From Rhodobacteraceae bacterium Araon29 (GTDB lineage: Bacteria; Pseudomonadota; Alphaproteobacteria; Rhodobacterales; Rhodobacteraceae), in assembly GCA_039640505.1 (NCBI GenBank), contig CP046865.1:1541501-1605500 (forward strand): a DNA stretch of 64,000 nucleotides. Reading direction: 5' to 3'. Positions 52,630 to 61,017 of the stretch are shown piece by piece (the first letter of the stretch is position 1; every line of letters begins with the position of its first letter). A program made the position numbers and the translations under genes. The notes below the pieces were generated by a model. That model worked only from the letters and a program-made list of their open reading frames with translations. It had not been told where the DNA came from and did no database searches.

Positions 52630-53012
52630 AGCGACCTCCAGATGTTTACGACTGCACTCGTAGTGCATTACGATAAATGCAATTCTTTTTCGAGAGTAAA
52701 ATCAGATTTTTTTAATCTTTTTCTAGAGTGGACTACAATTTTTGGTAGATCATAACCTAGCACACGGTTAAATTTGTTTAAAAAGCTACTGTTTGGCCGG
52801 TGAATGAGTACAGGCTAGAGTTAATACCATGCCATTTCGCGTATTTGTGCAGGCAAGTTTACGCTGGATATAGGATGATTTTTCACCTTAGTGAGGCTTC
52901 GTGTAGCATTCCTTTGCGATCCTAAGCTTGAGTTAAAAAGCGCTCCGTAAAGGCTTGTGCTCTTAGGTTCAAGCGGTCAAGATGCCGGTCAAAGTATTTA
53001 TTAGGATGATCA
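52630..53012. promoter_or_regulatory. Divergent intergenic region
   Basis: About 380 AT-rich bases between carbonic anhydrase and the M17 peptidase. No ORF or RNA gene was recognised. It must hold the promoters of both divergent genes; no operator-like repeat was found. Confidence 0.4.
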
Positions 53013-54401
53013 ATGAGCCTTAAATTTTCTGCGCCAAGCAAGGATGCAATTCCCGTCTACCTTGCAGAGACTCAAAGCTTGCAAGATGTGTTGCAGGCGC
53101 TGCCGCATCATGTGCAGGCATGGGCCGATGCCCAGCAATTTAAGGGCGCTTTTGGATCGGCTTTGCTTTGCCCTGATGCGCAGGGCAAGCCAAAGTTCGC
53201 ACTTTTGGGGTTAGGCGATGAAAATGCAAGGCAGCGTCAGCGATTTTCATTGGCAGCGGCAGCGGCAAATTTGCCCTCTGGTCTTTACCAGCTTGAAAAT
53301 GATTTTCCATTTCAAAACAAGCAGTACGAAGTTTTAGGTTGGTTGCTGCTTGGATACCGTTTTGACAAATACAAAGCGTCCAAGGGAAAAAATATAGCGC
53401 TTGTCGCACCTGATTGGGCGGATGTCGCGCGCATAGAAACCATGGCCAGCGCCGAGGCTTTAAGCCGGGATTTGGTCAATACACCGGCCTCAGATATGGG
53501 GCCAGATGCCTTGGCAGATCACGCCGCTCAGCTTGCTGCTGAGTTTGACGCAGCTTTCGAAGTCATTGTTGGGGATGATTTGTTAAAGCGTGATTTCCCG
53601 ATGATCCATGCGGTTGGGCGGGCCTCGGCAACAGCTCCGCGTTTGCTTGATATCCGTCATGGAACATCTGGCCCAAAGGTAGTTTTGGTTGGCAAAGGGG
53701 TTTGCTTTGATACCGGCGGCTTAAACCTTAAACCCGGTGGGTCTATGGGGCTGATGAAAAAAGACATGGGCGGGGCGGCCAATGTTTTGGGACTGGCCAA
53801 GATGATCATGGCTCTGCAATTGCCTATTCAATTGCGAGTTTTAATCCCAGCTGTGGAAAATTCCGTGAGCAGTGCGTCGTTTCGGCCACAAGATATTTTA
53901 ACATCGCGCAAAGGCCTAACCGTTGAGATTAACAACACCGATGCAGAAGGCAGGTTGGTATTGGCAGATGCGCTCAGCTACGCAGACGAAGAAGATCCTG
54001 ATTTGATCATATCAATGGCCACGCTCACTGGCGCTGCCCGAGTTGCGCTTGGTCCGGATTTGGCGCCATTTTATGCCTCAAGCGATGATGTTGCCGCGCC
54101 ATTGATCAAGGCCGGTGAGGCCAGCCTTGATCCGGTTTGGAGGATGCCGTTTTGGGATCCTTATGAGACAATGATTGAGCCGCAAATTGCAGACCTTGAT
54201 AATGCACCCCCTGGTGGTTTTGCTGGCTCTATCACCGCAGCACTGTTTTTGCGCCGGTTTGTATCTAAGCCTGAACGATATATTCATTTTGACATCTATA
54301 GTTGGAACCCAACCGCAAGGCCAGCGCGATCGAAAGGCGGAATAGGTCAAGGCCCGCGCGCAATTCTAACCGCGTTGCCGGACATTTTGGGGTTAAAATA
54401 G
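53013..54401 (+). CDS. Leucyl aminopeptidase-family (M17) peptidase
   Basis: 462-residue M17 metallopeptidase that removes N-terminal residues from peptides in the cytoplasm. Metal and catalytic motifs: GKGVCFDTGGLNLKPGGSMG, MKKDMGGAANVLGLAKM, NTDAEGRLVLADALSYADEE and SMATLTGAARVALG. The C-terminal DIYSWNPTARPARSKGGIGQ belongs to the 'leucyl aminopeptidase family protein' subgroup rather than classical PepA. Monocistronic. Confidence 0.93.
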   Translation: MSLKFSAPSKDAIPVYLAETQSLQDVLQALPHHVQAWADAQQFKGAFGSALLCPDAQGKPKFALLGLGDENARQRQRFSLAAAAANLPSGLYQLENDFPFQNKQYEVLGWLLLGYRFDKYKASKGKNIALVAPDWADVARIETMASAEALSRDLVNTPASDMGPDALADHAAQLAAEFDAAFEVIVGDDLLKRDFPMIHAVGRASATAPRLLDIRHGTSGPKVVLVGKGVCFDTGGLNLKPGGSMGLMKKDMGGAANVLGLAKMIMALQLPIQLRVLIPAVENSVSSASFRPQDILTSRKGLTVEINNTDAEGRLVLADALSYADEEDPDLIISMATLTGAARVALGPDLAPFYASSDDVAAPLIKAGEASLDPVWRMPFWDPYETMIEPQIADLDNAPPGGFAGSITAALFLRRFVSKPERYIHFDIYSWNPTARPARSKGGIGQGPRAILTALPDILGLK

Positions 54402-54714
54402 CTTTGTAGCGCCAATATTCACATAAAGCGTAGAGTGTCTTTATTCCTTGATATGCTGCATTGGTTATTTTGGTTTTGATTATTGTGCTGATCCACAGAA
54501 GTCGACATTGTGCCGCTGATTATAGCTTGTTTCACATTGCTGCGACGGCGTTTGTAATATAAAGTAATGGTTCATTTGAAAATTAACAGAGCTAGTAAGG
54601 TGATACGTGCGCTTTGCAGCCATTGTTTTAAGATATGCAATCAAATTTATTTAAGGCTGTGTAGCTAATAAGCGCTTGACCTTATAGCTCTGAGCGCCTA
54701 AATCGGCCTGCGTT
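54402..54714. other. Gene-free stretch before tRNA-Met
   Basis: About 310 AT-rich bases with no ORF or clear signal. It should contain the tRNA-Met promoter. Confidence 0.4.
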
Positions 54715-54791
54715 GGCGGAGTAGCTCAGGTGGTTAGAGCAGCGGAATCATAATCCGCGTGTCGGGGGTTCAAGTCCCTCCTCCGCTACCA
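54715..54791 (+). tRNA. tRNA-Met (elongator, anticodon CAT)
   Basis: 77 bases with encoded CCA. Acceptor GGCGGAG/CTCCGCT (first pair G-T), anticodon stem GCGGA/TCCGC around ATCATAA (CAT), T-arm GGGTTCAAGTCCC. It lacks the C1-A mismatch and GGG/CCC anticodon stem of the initiator, so it is the elongator. An integrase remnant lies downstream. Confidence 0.93.
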
Positions 54792-55052
54792 TTTATCAAT
54801 ATAATTCAATGACTTGATTTGTGATGCATGCGGTAGTGCGCAGCGCACTCCCAGCGCACTTTTCTGCTCAAAGTATGCTGGAGGCGCTGTGTTGAGCACA
54901 GTATTTGCGACATAGTTTTCAAACACAGTGTTCGTGTATCGGTAGGTTTTTTTGAGAGAGCATATTGTTTACTGAAACAATATCGTACAGAATTTCAGTG
55001 CTTAAATTAAGCTCTGAAATTTTTGGACCGGTAGATGAAGGTAAAGGTGTTT
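54792..55052. other. Gene-free stretch after tRNA-Met
   Basis: No gene recognised; probably part of the scar of an element once integrated beside tRNA-Met, since an integrase fragment follows. Confidence 0.35.
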
Positions 55053-55356
55053 TAAAATTTGCTCGCAGAAGCCAAAGAAGCAGCCCGTGAACTCCAAAAA
55101 ATTCACAGCTGTTGCCGTAAAATGTATAGAAGACATGCATAAACAGATTAGTGCTAACTTGAGCAAGAAAAGCAACCATGATTATATCGCCGGACTGAGA
55201 CCCTACTTGATCCCATATTTTAGTGATAAGTTTGTGACTTGCATTGACTATGAAGAACTGAAACGCTTTGCTAAATGGCGTGCTGATGAAATGGGGCGTG
55301 AAGCTATGGTCAGCGCGTCTAATACGTATAACTCAACCCTTAAAAGACGCTTATAA
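55053..55356 (+). pseudogene. Tyrosine integrase N-terminal remnant
   Basis: Translation of 55087-55356 gives VKCIEDMHKQISANLSKKSN, DYIAGLRPYLIPYFSDKFV and DYEELKRFAKWRADEMGREA, then NTYNSTLKRRL. This is the SAM-like core-binding domain of phage-type integrases (Y-L-I-P-Y-F ... W-R-x-x-x-M-G ... N-T-x-N-S-x-L-x-R). The piece just before it (AEAKEAARELQKI, from about 55065) is in another frame. The catalytic domain is gone. Confidence 0.7.
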
Positions 55357-55405
55357 TGAATTGATTTAGGGGCTTAAACCAGTGAGGCTTTCTCTTTCAT
55401 TGAGG

Positions 55406-55431
55406 CTGTTAAGGAGCGAAGATGAATAAGA
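55406..55431 (+). mobile_element. 26-bp scar of the IS3 element
   Basis: Twenty-six bases around the orfA start (including AAGGAGCGAAGATGAATAAG) equal the reverse complement of about 22837-22862. Nothing of the IS remains on either side. It may be a deletion relic of a fourth IS copy. Confidence 0.6.
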
Positions 55432-55600
55432 ATTTTGACACATAAAGCGGAGGTCTGATGATCGGATGCCTAAGGATATTTTAGGCCATAAATAAAACTA
55501 TTCCAATTATTGCAAACTAGCGGACTATTGGTGCGGTTGGGTGCACTAGTGAAAACTGCGCTCTAGTTTTTTTATGCGCATGATCAGTCAACAACTATCC

Positions 55601-56257
55601 TTAGTCAGCTTGCACCCCGTAGCTTGAAAACATAGCAAACGTATCATCAATTTCTGATTTTGATAAAATGAAAGGGTCTCCTGCAAGCAAAGCCTGCCAG
55701 TATTGGCAGGCAATAGTTTCTAATTCTACAGCCCGCCACATGGTTTGCTCTAAACCAGTTCCCACTGTCACCATTCCGTGATTTGCAAGCAAGCAGGCGG
55801 ATCTGTCATGAAGCGCATCAAAAGCCAACCGCGCGAGTTGGGGTGAGCCGAATGTGGCATATCCTGCACAGCGGACATCGGTGCCACCAAAGGCTGCTAT
55901 CATATAATGGCAGGCTGGAATGGGCTTTCTTAAAATGGCCAAAGTGGTGCAAAAAGGCGGATGCGCATGGATCACAGCCGTTACATCTGTCCGTTCTTTC
56001 ATCAACATCCAATGGAAACGCCATTCCGTTGAAGGTCTACTTGTCCCCTGCCATTTGCCTGTCATCTGACCAGAGAGATCCATCGAGACAATCATGTCTT
56101 TGGTGATACTAGCATAAGGCGTGGCCGAAGGTGAGATTAGCATCTTATCCTCAAAGCGAACCGATATATTGCCTGAAGTTCCTTGATTGAGTCCATTTGC
56201 ATTCATTTCAAGACAGGCATCGACGATGTCTTGCCGTAAATCATTTTCCCTAGTCAT
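55601..56257 (-). CDS. Class II aldolase/adducin family protein
   Basis: 218 residues, L-fuculose-phosphate-aldolase-like. Zinc histidines in TAVIHAHPPFCTTLAI and LLANHGMVTVG; catalytic region NQGTSGNISVRFEDKMLISPSA. Such enzymes cleave ketose-1-phosphates to DHAP and an aldehyde. ATG with AAGGAG; the upstream HAD stop overlaps (TGAATG). Last gene of the three-gene leftward operon. Confidence 0.9.
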   Translation of the reverse strand: MTRENDLRQDIVDACLEMNANGLNQGTSGNISVRFEDKMLISPSATPYASITKDMIVSMDLSGQMTGKWQGTSRPSTEWRFHWMLMKERTDVTAVIHAHPPFCTTLAILRKPIPACHYMIAAFGGTDVRCAGYATFGSPQLARLAFDALHDRSACLLANHGMVTVGTGLEQTMWRAVELETIACQYWQALLAGDPFILSKSEIDDTFAMFSSYGVQAD

Positions 56258-57064
56258 TCATTTCTCCTTTTTTTGGCTTTCAAGAAGGATATTTGCAATT
56301 TCACAAAAGCCGGCACCGCCCGACCCACTGGCCACCCAAGTTGGTAAAAGATCTAGATCGTTTTCAAAAGCCCGAATATTTGCAACGCCGCATGAATTAT
56401 TGAAAAAGCTAAACATTGGCGCATCATTTGGGCTGTCACCCACAAAGATCACTTGACTGTTTTGCGCATCTATATCCAAAAATAAAACTTCGGCAGCAAA
56501 AATGCGAGACATACTCAGTTTGTCATATGATCCGAACCATCCGTTCACATGTATAGAAGATATTTTTGCCACAGCACCTTCTTCCTCAAAAATATTTTTG
56601 ATGTGATTGATGTCCGTGGTGGATAACGCTGCAACATCTTCACAAAAATCAATGGCTAAATCTGCAACGCGAAAGCTTTGGTCTGCGGAAATAGCAGCGC
56701 CTGGAACTTCACGCGCAACCCGGTCAAGGATTTTATCAAACCTGTGAAGATTATCGATATGGTTGCCCAAACCCTTATTAAACCTTCGATGCATCTTCTG
56801 GCCGCTTGGATCATAGGCATAATAAAATGCCCCATTTTCTCCAACCACGCCTTGGACGGGCCAAAACCGAGCGATCATATCGCACCAACCTGCCGGCCGA
56901 CCAGTTACAGGAACCACCGCAATACCGGCCATATATAAATCCTCAAGGGCCTGAAAAGCTGCGGCACCCAACCGCCTGTTTGTTGTGATTGTATCGTCGA
57001 TGTCACAAAATACCGCTTTTACCTCAGAGGCAACCTGTTGAGATAACTCAGAAATTGGCCGCAA
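56258..57064 (-). CDS. HAD-superfamily phosphatase
   Basis: 268 residues. HAD motif I is VFCDIDDTITTNRR (DxD), motif II VVPVTGRPAGW, and motif IV FVGDSPNDAPMF. The cap arrangement is that of HAD-IIB sugar phosphatases. Start is TTG 57064, supported by GGAGG eight bases upstream and by tight spacing after the dehydrogenase stop. Lying between an aldolase and a glycerol-1-phosphate-dehydrogenase-like gene, it probably dephosphorylates a pathway intermediate. Confidence 0.85.
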   Translation of the reverse strand: MRPISELSQQVASEVKAVFCDIDDTITTNRRLGAAAFQALEDLYMAGIAVVPVTGRPAGWCDMIARFWPVQGVVGENGAFYYAYDPSGQKMHRRFNKGLGNHIDNLHRFDKILDRVAREVPGAAISADQSFRVADLAIDFCEDVAALSTTDINHIKNIFEEEGAVAKISSIHVNGWFGSYDKLSMSRIFAAEVLFLDIDAQNSQVIFVGDSPNDAPMFSFFNNSCGVANIRAFENDLDLLPTWVASGSGGAGFCEIANILLESQKKEK

Positions 57065-57067
57065 TCC

Positions 57068-58405
57068 TTACACCTCCGCAGTCGCAAGTTCAGCTAATGC
57101 GCCGCTATCTCGAGCAATGTCAGCGAAAGAAAAACGATCACGCATCTCGTGGGCGTGAAAGACAGCCTCGCGGTAGAATTCGATCGGAATATTCAAACCC
57201 TGAGCTGTCGTCAGCCCGCCTGCCGCATTTAAATAGTCTGTTAGTTTCTCGGTTGGCACCGCAATTTCAAGACATTCATTCCGAAGTTCAGGCCATAGCC
57301 GGTGCAAATTTTCGTTAAATAGATCTGCTTTTTTTGAGTCAAATGCCTTTTTGCGAAAATTGGGTTCACATTGCGCCGCAATTTCGGGGCCCATTCGGCG
57401 TACCATATCTTCTGTATCAATTTGCGTTTCATGCACCTCCGGAGGCGACTTACTGTTCAAAAAGTGCTGCTGAATGCGCGACATTGTTAACGTTGCAATA
57501 CCTACTTGCTGTCCATGTATCGACCCTGGATGCCGGCGGCCGGAAAAACAGTCGATATAATGTGAGATTTGATGCTCGCCCATAGATCCGTGATTTGAGA
57601 CCCCGGTAAAACCAATTCCGAGGCCACAAAGTGTTAGCACTCGAAACAGAAAACCAATTGCTTCAATTTCACCTTGGGCAATACCCCGCGCTTGTTGCAT
57701 CAAGTGGATCTCGTCCGGAATTTCAATCACATAGGGTTCATGCTTGTACATGGTGCCGATCAAACGGTGTGACATCCACCAATCTATTTGAGCCACGGAG
57801 CGACATAGACAGTCGCCAAAACCCGCAGCGTTTAACCACGCGGGGGCATTTGCACAAACCTCAAGGTCAACAAAAAATCCTAAAGGAGTTTGTCCGGGAA
57901 GCGAAACCTTTAGTCCAGTATCCAATGAAATTGAGGCTGTAGATGATGTATAGCCGTTCATTGAACCGGCCGTCGCAAAGACGCAATATGGACGCTTGTT
58001 CATTTTGGTTGCAAGTTTTGTAAGGTCGTTGATTGTACCTGAGCCAACTGCAATCGCCGAAGGGTAGGGCTCTAACTTTTTTGCCAGATCGCGCACCGTT
58101 GACATGTTTGCGCTTGGTTTTTCGAGGATGATCTCTTCCACCTCGCCTTTTGCCGAAAGTGCCTTTGCGATCCGTTCCCCCAGGGCTTGATGGGTATTTG
58201 GATCGCAAATAAGAGCAAAAGGCGCTACGAAGCCCAATGATTCAATCAGTTCAACTTCTTGTCCTGCTAAACTTTCCGAAAATACAATTCGATCATTGGG
58301 CGCAGGCGGAAATCGCTTTCCGGTCAGCGGGCTAATCCAAGTGCCAGCGCATATGTCATCAATCAATTCAGTCCAATTAAAATTCGGCCCTGTGGCTAAT
58401 CTCAT
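57068..58405 (-). CDS. Glycerol-1-phosphate dehydrogenase (AraM/EgsA)-like enzyme
   Basis: 445 residues. NAD loop AIAVGSGTINDLTKLATKMN, then VFATAGSMNGYTSSTASI, GLKVSLPGQTPLGFFVD and AAGFGDCLCRSVAQIDWWMS (metal Asp), with metal histidines in GVSNHGSMGEHQISHYID and IHGQQVGI. These are AraM/EgsA motifs; such enzymes reduce DHAP to sn-glycerol-1-phosphate. It is 50 residues longer than AraM of Bacillus. It is first in the leftward operon and opposite the SorC regulator. Confidence 0.85.
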   Translation of the reverse strand: MRLATGPNFNWTELIDDICAGTWISPLTGKRFPPAPNDRIVFSESLAGQEVELIESLGFVAPFALICDPNTHQALGERIAKALSAKGEVEEIILEKPSANMSTVRDLAKKLEPYPSAIAVGSGTINDLTKLATKMNKRPYCVFATAGSMNGYTSSTASISLDTGLKVSLPGQTPLGFFVDLEVCANAPAWLNAAGFGDCLCRSVAQIDWWMSHRLIGTMYKHEPYVIEIPDEIHLMQQARGIAQGEIEAIGFLFRVLTLCGLGIGFTGVSNHGSMGEHQISHYIDCFSGRRHPGSIHGQQVGIATLTMSRIQQHFLNSKSPPEVHETQIDTEDMVRRMGPEIAAQCEPNFRKKAFDSKKADLFNENLHRLWPELRNECLEIAVPTEKLTDYLNAAGGLTTAQGLNIPIEFYREAVFHAHEMRDRFSFADIARDSGALAELATAEV

Positions 58406-58426
58406 TATGTATTCCCATACCTTGAT

Positions 58427-58460
58427 TTAACATATGCTATTATGATATGGCATATGTCAA
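58427..58460. promoter_or_regulatory. Palindromic operator between dehydrogenase and SorC genes
   Basis: TTAACATATGCTA and TGGCATATGTCAA form an imperfect dyad (two mismatches) with an 8-base centre, in the 115-base divergent gap. It is a likely binding site for the adjacent SorC-type regulator, controlling both directions. Confidence 0.6.
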
Positions 58461-58520
58461 TTAATATTTATTCTTAGGGGATTGCGGTGCACCACACGAA
58501 TTACAAAAGGGTACAGCAAT

Positions 58521-59474
58521 ATGAAATCAATTGAGTTCGCAGGGGACCCGATCAGGGCTGCCGCATGGTTGTATTATGCAAATACTTATACGCAAAGCGA
58601 GGTTGCAAATGCGCTCGGTGTCAGCAGGCAAACTGTGGCAAATTATCTTAGCGAGGCGCGTGAGCGCGGTTTGGTCACAATACAGTTAGAGCCGGATATA
58701 TTGGCAAAACATGAACTTGCCACCAAACTTAAATCCTGCCTTGGTTTGCAAGGCGTGCATGTGGTGCCAGCCACTTCAGATCAAGATGAGTTGCGCCAAA
58801 ATGTGGGCCGTGCAGGTGCCGAAGTGTTATGTAGTCTGATGCGAGATGGTGATATTATTGGTGTCTCATCGGGCCGCACCCTAAGCGCGGTTGCCAAGAC
58901 CATGCCAAAGGCCAGCTTCCCCAGATCAACAATTATTCAAGTGTCCGGCAGTTCAATTTTTGCCACTCAGCATTCACCTGAGGTCTGTGCTAGCGACATT
59001 GCTACCAGTATTTCAGCGCGCTGTCTTAACTTACATGCGCCTGCATTTCTTTCATCCCAGGAGTTGACGGAACGGCTTTATCTAGAGCCCGCCCTAAAGG
59101 AACATTTCAAAACAATCTCTATGGCTTCGATACTTGCGTTTGGCATTGGTGAATTGACCGAACAAACTGTTGTTGAGCAACCACCATATCTAAATGCCGA
59201 AGTGCGTGATCAGTATATTCGAAGCGGAGCCAAAGCTATTGTTTTTGACAGATTTTTAGGTTGTGAAGGACAGGAAGTGCCCGGCGCATTATCAGGCCGA
59301 ACTGTGGCTATTTCATTAGATACAGCGAAACTCGTGCCTACCCGTCTTGGGGTTTGTGGGGGCACGCAAAAGGTAGAGGCTGTCCAAGCAGCTATTTCTG
59401 CTGGTCTCATCACCCATTTGGTGCTGGATGCGTCACTGGCCTGCGCCTTATTGGGCAAGATAGGAGCAAAATGA
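58521..59474 (+). CDS. SorC/DeoR-type sugar-binding transcriptional regulator
   Basis: 317 residues from ATG 58521 (AAAGGG upstream). N-terminal HTH (AAWLYYANTYTQSEVANALG, VSRQTVANYLSEARERGLV) and C-terminal sugar-binding domain (GVSSGRTLSAVAKTMP, CGGTQKVEAVQAAI near the end). Such proteins sense phosphorylated sugars and usually repress. The stop overlaps the kinase start (ATGA). Confidence 0.9.
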   Translation: MKSIEFAGDPIRAAAWLYYANTYTQSEVANALGVSRQTVANYLSEARERGLVTIQLEPDILAKHELATKLKSCLGLQGVHVVPATSDQDELRQNVGRAGAEVLCSLMRDGDIIGVSSGRTLSAVAKTMPKASFPRSTIIQVSGSSIFATQHSPEVCASDIATSISARCLNLHAPAFLSSQELTERLYLEPALKEHFKTISMASILAFGIGELTEQTVVEQPPYLNAEVRDQYIRSGAKAIVFDRFLGCEGQEVPGALSGRTVAISLDTAKLVPTRLGVCGGTQKVEAVQAAISAGLITHLVLDASLACALLGKIGAK

Positions 59475-60955
59475 CAGAAGAATTCGTTATTGGATTGGAT
59501 AGTTCGACCCAATCCACCAAAGCGGTGGCGTGGTCAAAATATGGCATTTGCCTTGGTGAGGGCCGTGCCAGTATTCCGATGGCACAACCCGCTGAAGGTC
59601 ATTTTGAACAAGACCCTGAGGATTGGTGGCACGCGGCCTATGCTGCACTAAGGGCTTTGGGACAAGAGGTTGATCTAAGCTTGGCAAAGGGGTTGGCAGT
59701 TTCAAATCAACGTGAAACCATTGGTTTTCTAGACGGTCAGGGCGCCGTCCTTCGGCCTGCCATTGTATGGTTAGACGAACGCGCCAAATCTTCGGTCAGA
59801 AAATTTTCAAAGGCTATAGGGGCCGATTTTCTACATCACACTACCGGCAAACCGCCGGATATCACACCGGCAATTTACCGGTTGCATTGGCTGCAGAGTA
59901 ATAACCCTGAGGTTCTGGCATCAACAGCTAAAATAATCGATGTTCACAGTTTTCTCTGCGACCGGCTAACTGGCAAAATGGTCGCATCATGGACCAGTGC
60001 AGATCCTATGGGCGTGTTTGATATTGCTGCCAAAGATTGGTCTGCTGAACTGATAGAATCGCTGCACATGCATCGTAATCAATTTGTGCACACTATATCG
60101 CCCGGTAGCAAAATTGGACAGATCCATGGAGCTGCATCCCAAGCCACAGGTCTTCCGGTAAATATGCCAGTGATCGCGGCCGGTGGTGATGGGCAATGTG
60201 CAGGGCTTGGAGCCAATGCAATGCGTCACGGGACCGTTTATCTTAATCTTGGTACAGCCATAATTACCGGCGCTTGGTCGGCAGAACCAAGAATAAGTAA
60301 AGAATGGCGCACCATGATTTCACCCACCGGAGCCGGCTATTTTCTTGAGGGTATTTTACGCGCAGGAACATTTTTTATCGACTGGTTTATTGAGAATTTT
60401 GCAGGTGGAGATCTTTCTGCCGAGCATTTTTTATCTTTGGAAAAACAAGCCCAAAACATTCCTGTAGGATCAGATGGGGTCGTCGTTTGCCCCTATTTAT
60501 CTGGCTGCATGAACCCGCATTGGGATCTAAACGCACGCGCTACATTTTCAGGGTTGCAACCTGATCATGGCGTCGCTCATCTCTACCGCGCGGTTCTTGA
60601 AGCGCTCACAGGCGAAATTGTCCGCTGCATCAAAGCCATGCAAATTGCCGACATCAAAGTCACCGAAATTGTTGCTGTAGGAGGCGGTGCAAATTCACCC
60701 CTATGGCGCAAGATGATTAGCGATGCGTCTGGCATCCCTGTGACCATTAGCGCATCGCATGAAGCGTCTTCTTTGGGGGCGGGCATCACTGCGGCCAAAG
60801 GGATTGGATGGTATAGGGACTTTTCCGCAGCCGCTGCGGCAATGTGCTCTACAAAACAGACGCTTAAGCCTGATAAAACCGATTGCGCCCAATGGCAAAC
60901 CCTGTTTGAGAAGCAAGATAAATTGAATAGGTTCGTTGTGTCGACCTCGGATTAA
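59471..60955 (+). CDS. FGGY-family carbohydrate kinase
   Basis: 494 residues. FVIGLDSSTQSTKAVAW (phosphate-1), LAVSNQRETIGFLDG, AIVWLDERAK, AAGGDGQCAGLGANA, and EIVAVGGGANSPLWRKMISD (adenosine site). It phosphorylates a sugar or polyol entering the pathway; xylulokinase-like, but the exact substrate cannot be called. It is translated with the regulator. Confidence 0.92.
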   Translation: MTEEFVIGLDSSTQSTKAVAWSKYGICLGEGRASIPMAQPAEGHFEQDPEDWWHAAYAALRALGQEVDLSLAKGLAVSNQRETIGFLDGQGAVLRPAIVWLDERAKSSVRKFSKAIGADFLHHTTGKPPDITPAIYRLHWLQSNNPEVLASTAKIIDVHSFLCDRLTGKMVASWTSADPMGVFDIAAKDWSAELIESLHMHRNQFVHTISPGSKIGQIHGAASQATGLPVNMPVIAAGGDGQCAGLGANAMRHGTVYLNLGTAIITGAWSAEPRISKEWRTMISPTGAGYFLEGILRAGTFFIDWFIENFAGGDLSAEHFLSLEKQAQNIPVGSDGVVVCPYLSGCMNPHWDLNARATFSGLQPDHGVAHLYRAVLEALTGEIVRCIKAMQIADIKVTEIVAVGGGANSPLWRKMISDASGIPVTISASHEASSLGAGITAAKGIGWYRDFSAAAAAMCSTKQTLKPDKTDCAQWQTLFEKQDKLNRFVVSTSD

Positions 60956-61017
60956 TCCATATACTGCAATAGGCTTGCATCAGCCGCGCGCTTTGAAAGA
61001 TGTTGCCGCAGCAGCTC

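Noticed and set aside
54715-54791. Possibility that the CAT tRNA is tRNA-Ile2 or initiator tRNA-fMet.
   Set aside because: Acceptor pairing and the anticodon stem fit the alphaproteobacterial elongator tRNA-Met; initiator-specific features are absent.
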